DNA of 34,458 bases from Pirellulales bacterium (GTDB taxonomy: Bacteria > Planctomycetota > Planctomycetia > Pirellulales > JAICIG01), in contig JAICIG010000020.1 of NCBI GenBank assembly GCA_025924495.1, positions 1-34,458 on the forward strand. Direction: 5' to 3'. This document shows, piece by piece, positions 1 through 8,053 of the stretch (positions within the stretch are counted from its first letter, which is position 1; the number at the start of each line of letters is the position of its first letter). A program made the position numbers and the translations under genes. The notes under the pieces were generated by a model. The model was not told the DNA's origin, did no database searches, and saw only the letters and a program-made list of their open reading frames with translations.

Positions 1-2
1 AG

Positions 3-1310
3 ATTTCGCTGGCCAAGAAGATCGAAGTCACGCGCAAGAGATACCGCCGCACGGTGATGGGCTGCGACTATGCGATGCAAGCGACCATCGCCACTCTGAA
101 AAAAGTTCACGACGGCACGTTGACTTTCGATCGCACGATTAAGGTTTCGTTGACCGAGCGCCTGACCAAAGAGCAGATCATGGCGCGGATGCCGCACAAT
201 CTGCGTACGTTGACGCATCTGCTGGAACAGAACCGCCGCGATTTCCGCCAGGTGGTCAACAAGAAACTGCCGCGCGACCAGAGAATCGCCGCTCGCAACC
301 GGTTCCTGTCGCGCCGCCGCAAGGCATTGACCCTGGTCGAAGAATTGAGCCTTCGCACTCGCCGCGTGCAGCCAATGATGCGCGAGCTGGAGGAAATCGT
401 GCGCCGCATGGCGCACCTGCAGGAGCGGCTCAATCGGCTGGAAGAAAACACGGCCGCGAAGGACGAGCGCGCCAATTTGCGTAAGGAATTGCGCGATGCG
501 ATTCTGATGACCATGGAAAGTCCGAGCAGCCTGCTCCGCCGTTGCGAGACGATGCGGCAGCAGTACCAGGACTACGAGCGCGCCAAGCGAGAGCTGTCTG
601 GCGGCAATCTGCGGCTGGTCGTATCGATCGCCAAAAAATACCGCAATCGGGGATTGAGCTTCCTGGACTTGATCCAGGAGGGCAATACCGGGCTGATGCG
701 GGCGGTGGATAAATATGAGTATCGCCGCGGCTACAAGTTCTCCACCTACGCCACCTGGTGGATTCGGCAGGCAATTACGCGAGCCATTGCCGATCAGGCG
801 CGGACCATTCGTATTCCGGTCCATATGATCGACGTCCTTTCGCGTTTGCGAAACGTCTCGAAACGGCTGCTGCAGGAACTCGGCCGCGAGCCGACCACCG
901 AGGAAACGGCAATTGCCGCCGACATCAGCATCGAGGAAACCCGTCGGGTGCTGAATATCGGCCGCCACCCGGTCAGCCTGGACCGTCCGGTGGGCGAGAG
1001 CGAGGACAGCGCCTTCGGCGAGTTCATCGAGGACAGCGGCACGCAGAGCCCGCTCCGCGCCGCTTCGCAAGGCATGTTGCGCGAGAAGATCGAGAACTTG
1101 CTGAAGACTCTGACCTTCCGCGAACGCGAAATCATCCGCCTGCGGTACGGCCTGGGAGACGGTTACACCTATACGCTGGAAGAGGTGGGCCGTATTTTCA
1201 AGGTCACTCGCGAGCGCGTGCGGCAAATCGAAGCGAAAGCCGTCCGCAAGTTGCAGCATCCGGTGCGCAGCAAGCAATTGGAAGGCTTTCTGGAAGGCAT
1301 CGCTAGCTAG
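3..1310 (+). CDS. RNA polymerase sigma factor, SigA/RpoD-like (5'-truncated by window edge)
   Basis: Primary-type sigma-70 factor that directs RNA polymerase to promoters. The frame is open from base 3, and the residues there ([16 protein letters not shown]) read like region 1.2, so the true start lies outside the window; the GTG/ATG at 54/57 are internal. A basic non-conserved segment follows. Region 2 runs from about base 595 to 830 and includes [28 protein letters not shown] and the aromatic -10-melting stretch [15 protein letters not shown]. Region 3 follows, and region 4 ends in [16 protein letters not shown], the -35-binding helix-turn-helix. The region spacing fits a housekeeping-type factor rather than an ECF factor. 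The long linker between regions 1.2 and 2 resembles planctomycete SigA paralogues (from memory). Planctomycetes often have several such factors, so primary versus alternative cannot be settled. The gene is followed by a strong terminator. Confidence 0.93.
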   Translation: MSLAKKIEVTRKRYRRTVMGCDYAMQATIATLKKVHDGTLTFDRTIKVSLTERLTKEQIMARMPHNLRTLTHLLEQNRRDFRQVVNKKLPRDQRIAARNRFLSRRRKALTLVEELSLRTRRVQPMMRELEEIVRRMAHLQERLNRLEENTAAKDERANLRKELRDAILMTMESPSSLLRRCETMRQQYQDYERAKRELSGGNLRLVVSIAKKYRNRGLSFLDLIQEGNTGLMRAVDKYEYRRGYKFSTYATWWIRQAITRAIADQARTIRIPVHMIDVLSRLRNVSKRLLQELGREPTTEETAIAADISIEETRRVLNIGRHPVSLDRPVGESEDSAFGEFIEDSGTQSPLRAASQGMLREKIENLLKTLTFREREIIRLRYGLGDGYTYTLEEVGRIFKVTRERVRQIEAKAVRKLQHPVRSKQLEGFLEGIAS

Positions 1311-1354
1311 CGCCGGGGGGCCGCTCTTGCAGCAAACTCCCCGTGAAATCTCTG

Positions 1355-1385
1355 AACCGCTGGTCAAACGACCAGCGGTTTTTTT
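1355..1385 (+). terminator. Rho-independent terminator of the sigma factor gene
   Basis: Perfect 10-bp stem (AACCGCTGGT at 1355-1364, ACCAGCGGTT at 1371-1380) with a 6-nt loop, followed directly by a T run. It starts 45 nt after the sigma-factor stop codon. Confidence 0.92.
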
Positions 1386-1486
1386 ATGATGAACGACCGC
1401 GCTGCCGGTTTTCGTGGCGGCGGAGCCCGCTCATGGTATCATGAGGCGCTTGAATCTTCATCAAACTCAGGGGAGTTAATCGACCC

Positions 1487-2212
1487 ATGTCCGATACCGC
1501 CGGGGTGCTCCGCGAGCTGCACCGCATTCATCGCCAACTGAGCGATTTGCGTGAGCGACTTGAACGAGGCCCCAAGCAGATCCGTGCGCGCGAGACCAAT
1601 CTCGCCCGACTCGAAGGCGAGCTGGCCCAGCTCAAGGCTGACGTCAAAGCGGCCCGAGTCGCCACGGACCAAAGACAATTGCTCCTCAAAAGCGGAGAGA
1701 GCAAAATCCGCGATTTAAAGGCCAAATTGAACGCGGCCAGCAGTAATCGCGAATATCAGGCTCTCAAGGATCAGATCGCCGCCGACGAGATGGCGAATAG
1801 CGTCCTGGCGGACGAAATTCTTGAAGCCATGGAAAAGATCGACGGTTTCGCCCCCGCGATCGCCGAGGCCGAACAAAAGCTGGCCAAGGGCAAGGAAGAG
1901 CTGAGCAAGACGCAGGGGCAAGTCCGCGACATGCAGGGCTCTTTGATGGGAGACGTACAGAGGTTGGAGGGCGAACTCAAAACGGTCGAAGCCACCCTGC
2001 CCGTCGATTTTCGCGATGCCTATCACCGCATTGTCCATAGCAAGGGGTCCGATGCCATGGCGCAGGTGGAAGGAGAGGTCTGCGGAGGCTGCCACCACCA
2101 GATCACGGCGAACGTTTTCAACTCGCTGTTGATGGGCCGGATTGTGGCCTGCCAGAGCTGCGGCCGCTTGCTGTACTTGCCTGAGGATCGCTCGCCCGGG
2201 GGGGGCAAGTGA
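1487..2212 (+). CDS. Coiled-coil C4-type zinc ribbon protein (DUF164/CdsZ family)
   Basis: A 241-residue soluble protein. Residues about 5-170 are charged heptad-rich helix, expected to form an antiparallel coiled coil. The C-terminus holds a four-cysteine zinc ribbon: C199-x2-C202 (VCGGC) and C222-x2-C225 (CQSC). This order is typical of the zf-RING_7/DUF164 family; members have been linked to nucleic-acid or chaperone-like roles, but no reaction is established and I assign none. The ATG at 1487 follows a GGGGAG ribosome-binding sequence at about 1471. An extended -10-like TGGTATCAT lies at 1434-1442, but no good -35 is visible. The gene sits between two terminators, so it is probably monocistronic. 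Its C-terminus RSPGGGK is a flexible tail. Confidence 0.88.
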   Translation: MSDTAGVLRELHRIHRQLSDLRERLERGPKQIRARETNLARLEGELAQLKADVKAARVATDQRQLLLKSGESKIRDLKAKLNAASSNREYQALKDQIAADEMANSVLADEILEAMEKIDGFAPAIAEAEQKLAKGKEELSKTQGQVRDMQGSLMGDVQRLEGELKTVEATLPVDFRDAYHRIVHSKGSDAMAQVEGEVCGGCHHQITANVFNSLLMGRIVACQSCGRLLYLPEDRSPGGGK

Positions 2213-2323
2213 CGGGCCTGACGCGGCACGCGCGCGGTCGTTGCGGCCTGACGGCGGGCCGTCGTCCTTGCGGCGGGGAATGTACTTTACACATTTCGGC
2301 AGCGCGCACAGAATAGTCACGTT

Positions 2324-2368
2324 GGCGCGGCCTCCTTGATCTCGGAGGCCGCGCCTGTTTTCATTTTT
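2324..2368 (+). terminator. Strong terminator hairpin between the zinc-ribbon gene and greA
   Basis: Perfect 12-bp GC-rich stem (GGCGCGGCCTCC at 2324-2335, GGAGGCCGCGCC at 2344-2355) with an 8-nt loop and a T-rich tail to 2368. It lies 112 nt after the zinc-ribbon stop codon and only 46 nt before the greA start codon, so it either ends the upstream transcript or acts as an attenuator in the greA leader. Confidence 0.9.
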
Positions 2369-2414
2369 CATTGCACGCCAGCCTGTTTCTTTAGTTCGCG
2401 GGGAAGGAAAAGCC

Positions 2415-2891
2415 ATGTCCGACGTTATTCCGATGAGCCGTGTCGGCTATGAAAAACTGATGGCCGAGCTCAAGCACATGGAAGAAGTCGAAATGCCAAA
2501 AATCGCCGAACGGGTCGCCGAAGCGCGCAGCGCCGGCGACTTGAAGGAAAACGCCGAATATCACGGCGCCCGCGAATCTCAAGGCATGATGCAGGCCAAG
2601 ATTAACTTGCTTCGCGACAAACTCAGCCGCGCGCGGATCGTTGATGCTTCGACGCTGCCGAAAGACGAAGTCGTGTTCGGCTGCACGGTCGTCGTCAAAG
2701 ACCTCGATTTCGGCGATAAGGAAGAGTTCACGCTGGTGGGCGCCGGCGAAGAAGACTACGACGCCGGCAAGATTCTGATTACGAGCCCCTTGGCCCAAGG
2801 GCTGGTCGGCAAGAAAGTCGGCGATAAGGTGGAAATCCCCGTACCGGCCGGCACCATGAAGTTCGAAATCCTCGAAATCAGGACCGAGTGA
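2415..2891 (+). CDS. greA: Transcription elongation factor GreA
   Basis: GreA rescues backtracked RNA polymerase by stimulating cleavage of the nascent RNA 3' end through the secondary channel. At 158 residues it has the family length. The N-terminal antiparallel coiled coil (residues about 1-75) carries the diagnostic tip [14 protein letters not shown] with its acidic residues intact; the C-terminal FKBP-like domain follows ([38 protein letters not shown]). The ATG at 2415 is preceded by GGAAGGA at 2402-2408. A strong terminator ends about 34 nt before the ribosome-binding site, which suggests expression depends on read-through or on a promoter squeezed into the short leader. It is convergent with the DUF167 gene downstream. 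Confidence 0.97.
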   Translation: MSDVIPMSRVGYEKLMAELKHMEEVEMPKIAERVAEARSAGDLKENAEYHGARESQGMMQAKINLLRDKLSRARIVDASTLPKDEVVFGCTVVVKDLDFGDKEEFTLVGAGEEDYDAGKILITSPLAQGLVGKKVGDKVEIPVPAGTMKFEILEIRTE

Positions 2892-2943
2892 GGGGAAGCT
2901 TGGAGCGCGGAACGAGATCGGCTCCGAGCCAGCAGTTATCACT

Positions 2944-3249
2944 CTAAACGTTACCGCTAACCGCGGCGTCGATTCGGGAGGCCAGCGTTTCGCGGTCGAT
3001 GTCGCGGATGACAAACTTCTTTTGCGGCGACGTGGCCCCTGAGATCAGTTCGATCTGTGACTTCTTCAGCGAAAGCGCGTCGGCCAGCAATTCGATGATG
3101 GACTTGTTGGCCTTGCCTTTTTCGGGCGCCTGAGCGACCGACACCTTGAGCGTGCCCTCCTGGAAGCTGCGGATCTCGGACCGCTTTGCACCGGCGTGCG
3201 CTCGCACCGGCAGCAGGATGCCGTCGGCATATAAGTCCAGGTCGATCAC
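2944..3249 (-). CDS. DUF167 (YggU-family) protein
   Basis: A 101-residue protein of the small alpha/beta DUF167/UPF0235 family. Family hallmarks are the N-terminal strand LLPVRAHAGAKRSEI, the central VAQAPEKGKANKSIIELLADAL and the following SQIELISGATSPQKKFVI. The function is unknown across the family. I chose the GTG at 3249 because it overlaps the yggS stop codon in a GTGA arrangement (4-nt overlap) and matches the family length; the frame extends further upstream into yggS, but that extension is Arg-rich and looks non-coding. The overlap implies translational coupling with yggS. In many bacteria the two lie in a yggS-yggT-yggU cluster; the membrane protein YggT is absent here. Confidence 0.9.
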   Translation of the reverse strand: MIDLDLYADGILLPVRAHAGAKRSEIRSFQEGTLKVSVAQAPEKGKANKSIIELLADALSLKKSQIELISGATSPQKKFVIRDIDRETLASRIDAAVSGNV

Positions 3250-3953
3250 GGCTCGAGCCCTTCGAATAGCGCTGAGCCGATACGAACCAGCGTCGCGCCT
3301 TCCTCGATCGCCACCTCGTAATCGCCGCTCATTCCCATCGAAAGCTCGTGCAACTCCCACCGGCTGCCCCAGACGGCCTTGAGGCGGTCTCGTAATTGGC
3401 GCAGCTGAGCGAACTCGCGCCGGGCATCATCGAGATTGCCTTCTCGGCTTGCCATCCCCATCAGGCCGCGAACTTCAATGCCATGCATGCCGAGCAGCGC
3501 TTCGCCCAATGGTTCCAGCTCGCTTGGTGGGAAACCGTGCTTAGTTGCGTCGCCGGAGATGTTCACTTCCAACAGCAGTGGCGCCGGGGCGGCGCCTCGA
3601 TGCATGGTTTCGGCATGAATCGTTTCGAGCAGACGCAAACTATCGCCGGAATGGATGAGCGAAACCAGGGGCAAGGTTCGCGCCAGTTTATTGCGCTGCA
3701 AGTGGCCGATCAGGTGCCATCGGACTGGCTCGTCTGCTAGTTCTGCGGCTTTGCTCCAGAGCTCTTGCGGGCGGCTTTCGCCGAGGTCGGCGCATCCCGC
3801 GGCCAGCAGACTTCTCGCATCTGCCGGGCCGACGTACTTGGTTACTGCGACCAGACGGATTTCCGAACTGGCACGTCCGCTGCGCGATGCGGCCGCGGCA
3901 ATTCGTGCTCGAACCTGCTGCACGTTTTCGGCGATTCGCTGCGCGGCATTCAT
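3246..3953 (-). CDS. yggS: YggS/PLPBP-family pyridoxal phosphate homeostasis protein
   Basis: PLP-binding single-domain TIM-barrel protein of the YggS/PROSC family, which buffers and delivers pyridoxal phosphate and has no known catalytic activity. The PLP-lysine is K39 in LVAVTKYV, and GESRPQELWSKAAEL plus WHLIGHLQRNKLARTL are the usual conserved blocks; the C-terminal phosphate-binding region is LSMGMSGDYEVAIEEGATLVRIGSALF. The start at 3953 (MNAAQRIAENV) gives 235 residues and aligns with family N-termini; an in-frame ATG at 3983 would add ten residues, and neither has a strong ribosome-binding site. The gene follows the 4026-5861 gene by 72 nt on the same strand and overlaps the DUF167 gene by 4 nt, so the three may form an operon. 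Confidence 0.94.
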   Translation of the reverse strand: MNAAQRIAENVQQVRARIAAAASRSGRASSEIRLVAVTKYVGPADARSLLAAGCADLGESRPQELWSKAAELADEPVRWHLIGHLQRNKLARTLPLVSLIHSGDSLRLLETIHAETMHRGAAPAPLLLEVNISGDATKHGFPPSELEPLGEALLGMHGIEVRGLMGMASREGNLDDARREFAQLRQLRDRLKAVWGSRWELHELSMGMSGDYEVAIEEGATLVRIGSALFEGLEP

Positions 3954-4025
3954 GGGAAAAGACGCGAGTCTGCGCAATCTCATGGGCTTTTGGCCGTGCG
4001 CTGCTCGGTCTTCATCCTTTCCATT

Positions 4026-5861
4026 TCACTCGATCTCGATCAGCGATTCGGCGATGCCATCCCAATTGAATCTCGCGGCCAGAAACTCACTGACCAGATT
4101 GTGCCCCAACAAGGTTCGATTTCCGCGGTCGCCCAGAGAGCGATAGAACAGCCATTGTTGGCCGCCGACCTGCACCCGATAGCCGACCGCCAGATCGTCA
4201 GGCAGAATCTGTCTGTTTTCCGCGACCGTCAACCGTCGCCAGGTGAATGGTTGCGAGAATCGGCGCGGCGCAAGATCAATAAACCGCGGAGCGAACATCG
4301 CCCGGGCTTTGGCGGCGGATTGCTGCAACTCCAGGCCGTCGCCTGTTCCAATCATGGCGCCGCAGGCGGCGGCGGTGCGCCACTCGGGCAGTGCCAACGG
4401 CAACACCAGGGCGTTGGCGCGCTTGCTCGTCAGCATTCCCTCGTGCGATTCCTTGGCGGGGGCAAATCGTACGCTTGGAGCGAGCGGCAGCACGGAACGA
4501 TAACCAATGGCGCCAGGCTTTTCCCCCAGCACGGCGTCGGCGGTAAACAGGAATTGATCCTGCCTCGCTAACAGCACGTGTCGCTGGATCCGCACGCCGC
4601 CCGTTAGCGAGATTTCCAATTCCAGATAGTCGACGTCGTCATCCGAGAACCAGCAGACCTCTTCCCATTCGGAAACTGGCTTCAGCGGCGTCTGATTCCA
4701 GGTAATCTCGGGATTCCAATTGCCCGACCAGATCAGTTCGCCGGAAGAGGTCAATTCCGTTCGGATCTGCTTGTTGTCATACGCGACGGTCAGCCGAGGA
4801 GCGCCGGGCGCCCAACTGGTGCGAAGTACAGCCAGTTGCGACAACTCGGAATTGAAAGCGGGCGCCGGATTCTTGCGAGCTGGGTTTGCCTTGCCGGTCG
4901 CGCGCTGACGAGCATCGAGTGCTGTCGGAAAGGTCAGCGCTGCGACGCGTCGCGCCGGTTCGCCTGCATTTTTTAAGGCAGCGCGGAAGAACGCGGCGGC
5001 GGAAACGCGCTCGCTGCTGGCCGGTGGGCCGAGCGCCTGGGAGCCATCGGCCCGCGCTAAACGAAGCGCATGGCCCACGAGTTTGGGAAAACGCGGATGC
5101 GTGGAGATGACGCGCTCGTCTCGAGGCGAAACTGTTTCCATCGCCGCGACTCGCGTCCAAGAGGCCAGCAGCGGCCGCAACCACGACAGGTACTGCGCGT
5201 GGCAGACGCCTTCCGCGTCGGTTACGGCTTCCAGCAGTTTTGTTGCGGTTTCACCTCCGGGAGCAGCTAGAGCCTTGCAGGCCTCTGCCTCAGGGAACCA
5301 ATAGCTCAATGTCCGCGGCAATTCGACGGCGAACAATTGTCTGGCTAACAGGTTTTTGCCCGTAGAGGACTTTGATGCGGTGTCTGCCGCTCGGACCAGT
5401 TTCTCCAGGGCGGCCTGCCAGACGGCCGGTTCCAAACTATCAGCTAACACAGGAAGCGCATGCGCCCAAGCGAGCGCTTCCAAACCCGCTAGGACGTTAG
5501 AGACATCCACGGTCTTCTGGGCCAGCCACAGATCAAGCGCGGCGGTCGCGGCAAACAGGCGACCGGGTCTGGCCTGTTCAAGGTCGGTCAGCTCACGGAG
5601 GCGAGCCAGAGCGGCGCCATCTAATGTAAGTTGGCTGTCGGCAGCTCCCCAAGCGAGTGCGCCCGTAGCTCCCAGCCGTTTTGCCAGCGTGTGCGTGACT
5701 CGGCGTTTTGACAAGGCGCGGGCAAATTCCTGCCACTGCCCTGCTTGCTCAAAGAACGCCGCCGGCTGCAGGTGCGTGCCATTGGCCGATGCGTGCGGCT
5801 TGACGGAGCCATTCGTGGCGCTGGGGCGCGAGGCCCGGGGTTGTGCAGTGATCGAGGCCAT
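4026..5861 (-). CDS. Unrecognised large protein, possibly heparinase-like in architecture
   Basis: About 611 residues from the ATG at 5861 (a TTG seven codons upstream is possible). I do not recognise a named family. The first 45 residues are Ser/Ala/Thr-rich and probably disordered. Residues about 45-330 appear largely helical and Ala/Leu-rich (for example ALEALAWAHALPVLADSLEP), and residues about 340-611 appear beta-rich with many Trp/Arg/Asp (ELIWSGNWNPEITWNQTPLKPVSEWEEVCWFSDDDVDYLELEISL). A helical domain followed by a beta-sandwich with a WEEVCWFSDDD-type stretch recalls heparinase II/III-like or alpha-toroid polysaccharide-acting proteins, but no catalytic motif can be named. No signal peptide or membrane segment is visible, so it is probably cytosolic. 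The C-terminus (WLFYRSLGDRGNRTLLGHNL, EFLAARFNWDG) looks strongly conserved in style, and I associate it with planctomycete proteins from memory only. Confidence 0.75.
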   Translation of the reverse strand: MASITAQPRASRPSATNGSVKPHASANGTHLQPAAFFEQAGQWQEFARALSKRRVTHTLAKRLGATGALAWGAADSQLTLDGAALARLRELTDLEQARPGRLFAATAALDLWLAQKTVDVSNVLAGLEALAWAHALPVLADSLEPAVWQAALEKLVRAADTASKSSTGKNLLARQLFAVELPRTLSYWFPEAEACKALAAPGGETATKLLEAVTDAEGVCHAQYLSWLRPLLASWTRVAAMETVSPRDERVISTHPRFPKLVGHALRLARADGSQALGPPASSERVSAAAFFRAALKNAGEPARRVAALTFPTALDARQRATGKANPARKNPAPAFNSELSQLAVLRTSWAPGAPRLTVAYDNKQIRTELTSSGELIWSGNWNPEITWNQTPLKPVSEWEEVCWFSDDDVDYLELEISLTGGVRIQRHVLLARQDQFLFTADAVLGEKPGAIGYRSVLPLAPSVRFAPAKESHEGMLTSKRANALVLPLALPEWRTAAACGAMIGTGDGLELQQSAAKARAMFAPRFIDLAPRRFSQPFTWRRLTVAENRQILPDDLAVGYRVQVGGQQWLFYRSLGDRGNRTLLGHNLVSEFLAARFNWDGIAESLIEIE

Positions 5862-6213
5862 GCTGGAGTGCGTCCGAGCCAAATAAGTCGTGGAAATGTT
5901 GAAGCCGTTTCCGCGCGACGTTGCTTTGTTCCTTCGCGAGCAAGTCTGACTGCTCCGTCAACCGCCCAACGTGATGGTACCGGCTGCAAGCAGGAACGAA
6001 AATACGGTAATCAAGCCTGGGGCAAAGCCTAACGACCCGCTCGGCAATCGGCAAGGAGTCGAGAAGCAGCGTGTCGAAAAGCAACGCTCGCGGGTTGTCA
6101 GTCAACGCGGCCCACCGCTATCCTATGATATCGTTTGGCTGAACCACGGACGGCCCCATGCTTTGATCTATTGGGGGCCGGCGTAATACTTCGCGTTTCA
6201 CAAGGACGACGCC
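5862..6213. other. Intergenic region between divergent genes
   Basis: A 352-nt gap between the divergent large hypothetical gene and the YdjY gene; no supported gene. It should hold promoters for both directions. A plausible plus-strand promoter lies at 6095-6124 (separate entry). A 7-bp inverted repeat, CGGCCCC at 6151-6157 and GGGGCCG at 6174-6180, lies in the presumed YdjY leader; it has no T tract, so it is not a terminator. Confidence 0.6.
6095..6124 (+). promoter_or_regulatory. Putative sigma-70 promoter of the YdjY-domain gene
   Basis: TTGTCA at 6095-6100 and TATCCT at 6119-6124 with an 18-nt spacer, about 90 nt before the start codon at 6214. The overlapping TATGAT at 6124-6129 is a better -10 hexamer but would need a 23-nt spacer. 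Confidence 0.35.
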
Positions 6214-6933
6214 ATGCGGCACTGCGCGTTTCTTTCCGGGCGAATGATCGCGTGTTCTTTAGCGTTAGCGCTGTATTGGACGGTCGGGTCCTTGAACGAA
6301 GGCTCGGCTAAACTTCTGGCTGCCGATGAACCGGCAGGCCTGAAACGCCTCGATCCAAAGCAGCCGCTGTGGATCGACGCTGCAAGAAAGCGTGTGGTGA
6401 TGGTGGGCGACGTTTGCCTGCGCGAGGGGCAATTGGAGATGCTCGTCTGCCCGCATGGCTCTAAGGAACACGAGTCGGTGCTGCATGTCGCCCTCGAGCC
6501 ATTTAAGGTTCATGCGGCGCTGTTGGCGGTCGGAGCCGAGCCGGGCAATCCGGCGCGCTTTGTGCCCGACTATCAGCCCGCCCGCGGGACGCAGGTGGAC
6601 GTGTGGTTATTCTGGACTGACGAAAATGGGAAACGTCAACGCGCCCGCGGCCAGGATTGGGTTCGTCACACGGGCACGCAAAAATCGCTCGAACAGTCGT
6701 GGGTCTTTGGCGGCAGCGGATTCTGGGTCGACGAAACGACCGGCAAGAAGCACTATCAGGCCGAGCAGGGGGATTTCATCTGCGTCTCCAATTTTCCTAC
6801 CGCCATGCTCGATCTGCCGATTGAAAGCTCCGACAAGGCCGGACAGTTGTCCTTCGATGCCTTCACCGAACGCATTCCCCCGCTGGGCACGAAGGTGACG
6901 ATCGTGCTGAAGCCGGTGCTTGAAGACAAGTAG
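6214..6933 (+). CDS. Secreted YdjY-domain protein
   Basis: A 239-residue protein with an N-terminal signal peptide (hydrophobic core CSLALALYWTVGSL, then a likely cleavage region near AKLLAADEPAG). The mature part fits the YdjY domain: LWIDAARKRVVMVGDVCLREGQLEMLVC, the HESVLHVALEPFKVHAALLAVG block, then VDVWLFWTDENGKRQRARGQDWVR and a SWVFGGSGFWVDE segment. In enterobacteria YdjY sits beside ferredoxin-like redox genes; in planctomycetes it is usually an isolated exported protein of unknown function. The ATG at 6214 follows AAGGACG at about 6201. It converges on hemQ, and no terminator with a T tract is visible between them. Domain assignment is fairly sure, function unknown. Confidence 0.85.
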   Translation: MRHCAFLSGRMIACSLALALYWTVGSLNEGSAKLLAADEPAGLKRLDPKQPLWIDAARKRVVMVGDVCLREGQLEMLVCPHGSKEHESVLHVALEPFKVHAALLAVGAEPGNPARFVPDYQPARGTQVDVWLFWTDENGKRQRARGQDWVRHTGTQKSLEQSWVFGGSGFWVDETTGKKHYQAEQGDFICVSNFPTAMLDLPIESSDKAGQLSFDAFTERIPPLGTKVTIVLKPVLEDK

Positions 6934-7034
6934 GACAAAGCCGACCAAGAGGCGGCAGAGACCAAGGACTGATTTCGTCGCCCTGACGCTGGTTATCCTG
7001 GTGCTGCCGAATGGCCGGCGCCCCCGAAACCGGC

Positions 7035-7919
7035 CTATTCGCCGACGCGGCAATGCTTGAGCATCTCCGCTGGCGACATGATGTAGCTGACGTAGAATGG
7101 CCCGAACTCCGCATAGCGTGCGCTAGCCTCGTCGAACCGCATCTTGTAGACGATTTCCTTAAGGAACTCGGGGTTTCTCGCCCAGAGCGTGACGCCCCAT
7201 TCCCAATCGTCGAAGCCGGTCGAAGCTGTGATGAGTTGCGTCACTTTGCCGCCGAACTGCATGCCGCTACGCGCATGCTCGCCCATCATCCGGTTCCGCT
7301 CGTCGAACGGCAGCAGGAACCAATTCTCACCGACCTTGCGCTTTTTGTTCATTGGGTAAAAGCAAAAGCTCGGCCACGGGGGCAATTCCGGCGTCAGACG
7401 CTGCCGGCGCATCATTTCCTCGCGCGCCTCGTAAGTCTTCAGCTTCGCCTGGTACGCCGGACCATTGGGATCTTCTCCTTCGGCGACCAATCGCTTGCCG
7501 TATTGCTCCACCGAAGGAACGTATTCAGAGACTTCGGTCAGTGAAACGAATGAATAGGTCGGCTCAATCACGGAGCCCAGCGGGCTCGACATCAGCCGCT
7601 GGTGAACGGCGTCGATCTTGAGCGGGTCGGAATCAAGCAACATCAAGCCGAAGTCGGCCTTATGGCCGCTGACCACCGAGGTTTGCATTCTGGCCGGCGC
7701 TTCCGAACCGCTGGGATCCAGAACCGAAACTAGCGCCTGGCAACCCTGCCGCAGCTCCTCGGCCGATAGTCGCTTGAGCTCGCGGCGATCGAAGCGGTAA
7801 TACAAGTGGCTGCAATGCCAGCCTTCCGTTGGCTTGAGCGAAGGTTCGGCAGGCGCCGATTGCGGACCGGGACGGTGGCCGCCATGACCCGCCGCGGCGG
7901 GGCGTTGTGCTTCTGACAT
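7035..7919 (-). CDS. hemQ: HemQ, coproheme decarboxylase (chlorite dismutase-like family)
   Basis: Catalyses the peroxide-dependent oxidative decarboxylation of coproheme to heme b, the last step of the coproporphyrin-dependent heme pathway. The 294 residues include a Pro/Gly-rich extension of about 30 residues, then two ferredoxin-like halves. The functional residues of the Gram-positive HemQ are all in place with identical spacing: Tyr188 and Lys192 in FYPMNKKR, the proximal heme ligand His215 in GEHARSG, and Gln228 in GKVTQL (Y to H 27 residues, H to Q 13 residues, as in the Staphylococcus enzyme). The distal Arg of true chlorite dismutases is replaced by this Gln, which argues against chlorite detoxification. 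The ATG at 7919 is the only good start. No other heme gene is adjacent. Confidence 0.94.
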   Translation of the reverse strand: MSEAQRPAAAGHGGHRPGPQSAPAEPSLKPTEGWHCSHLYYRFDRRELKRLSAEELRQGCQALVSVLDPSGSEAPARMQTSVVSGHKADFGLMLLDSDPLKIDAVHQRLMSSPLGSVIEPTYSFVSLTEVSEYVPSVEQYGKRLVAEGEDPNGPAYQAKLKTYEAREEMMRRQRLTPELPPWPSFCFYPMNKKRKVGENWFLLPFDERNRMMGEHARSGMQFGGKVTQLITASTGFDDWEWGVTLWARNPEFLKEIVYKMRFDEASARYAEFGPFYVSYIMSPAEMLKHCRVGE

Positions 7920-8053
7920 GGTGAGTACTAGCTCTGCTTTAATGGGAAGGTTCGCATCGCTGCGGCGGTCTCGCCGTCGGGCGGGTCAAACCGATATCAT
8001 ACCAATCGGTTTCCGCACGTCAGCCCGTGTCGCTTGCCGCAGGACCGCCCGTG

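Noticed and set aside
7000..7030. GGCCGG/CCGGCC inverted repeat between the YdjY gene and hemQ
   Set aside because: Six-base stem, long loop and no T tract on either strand.
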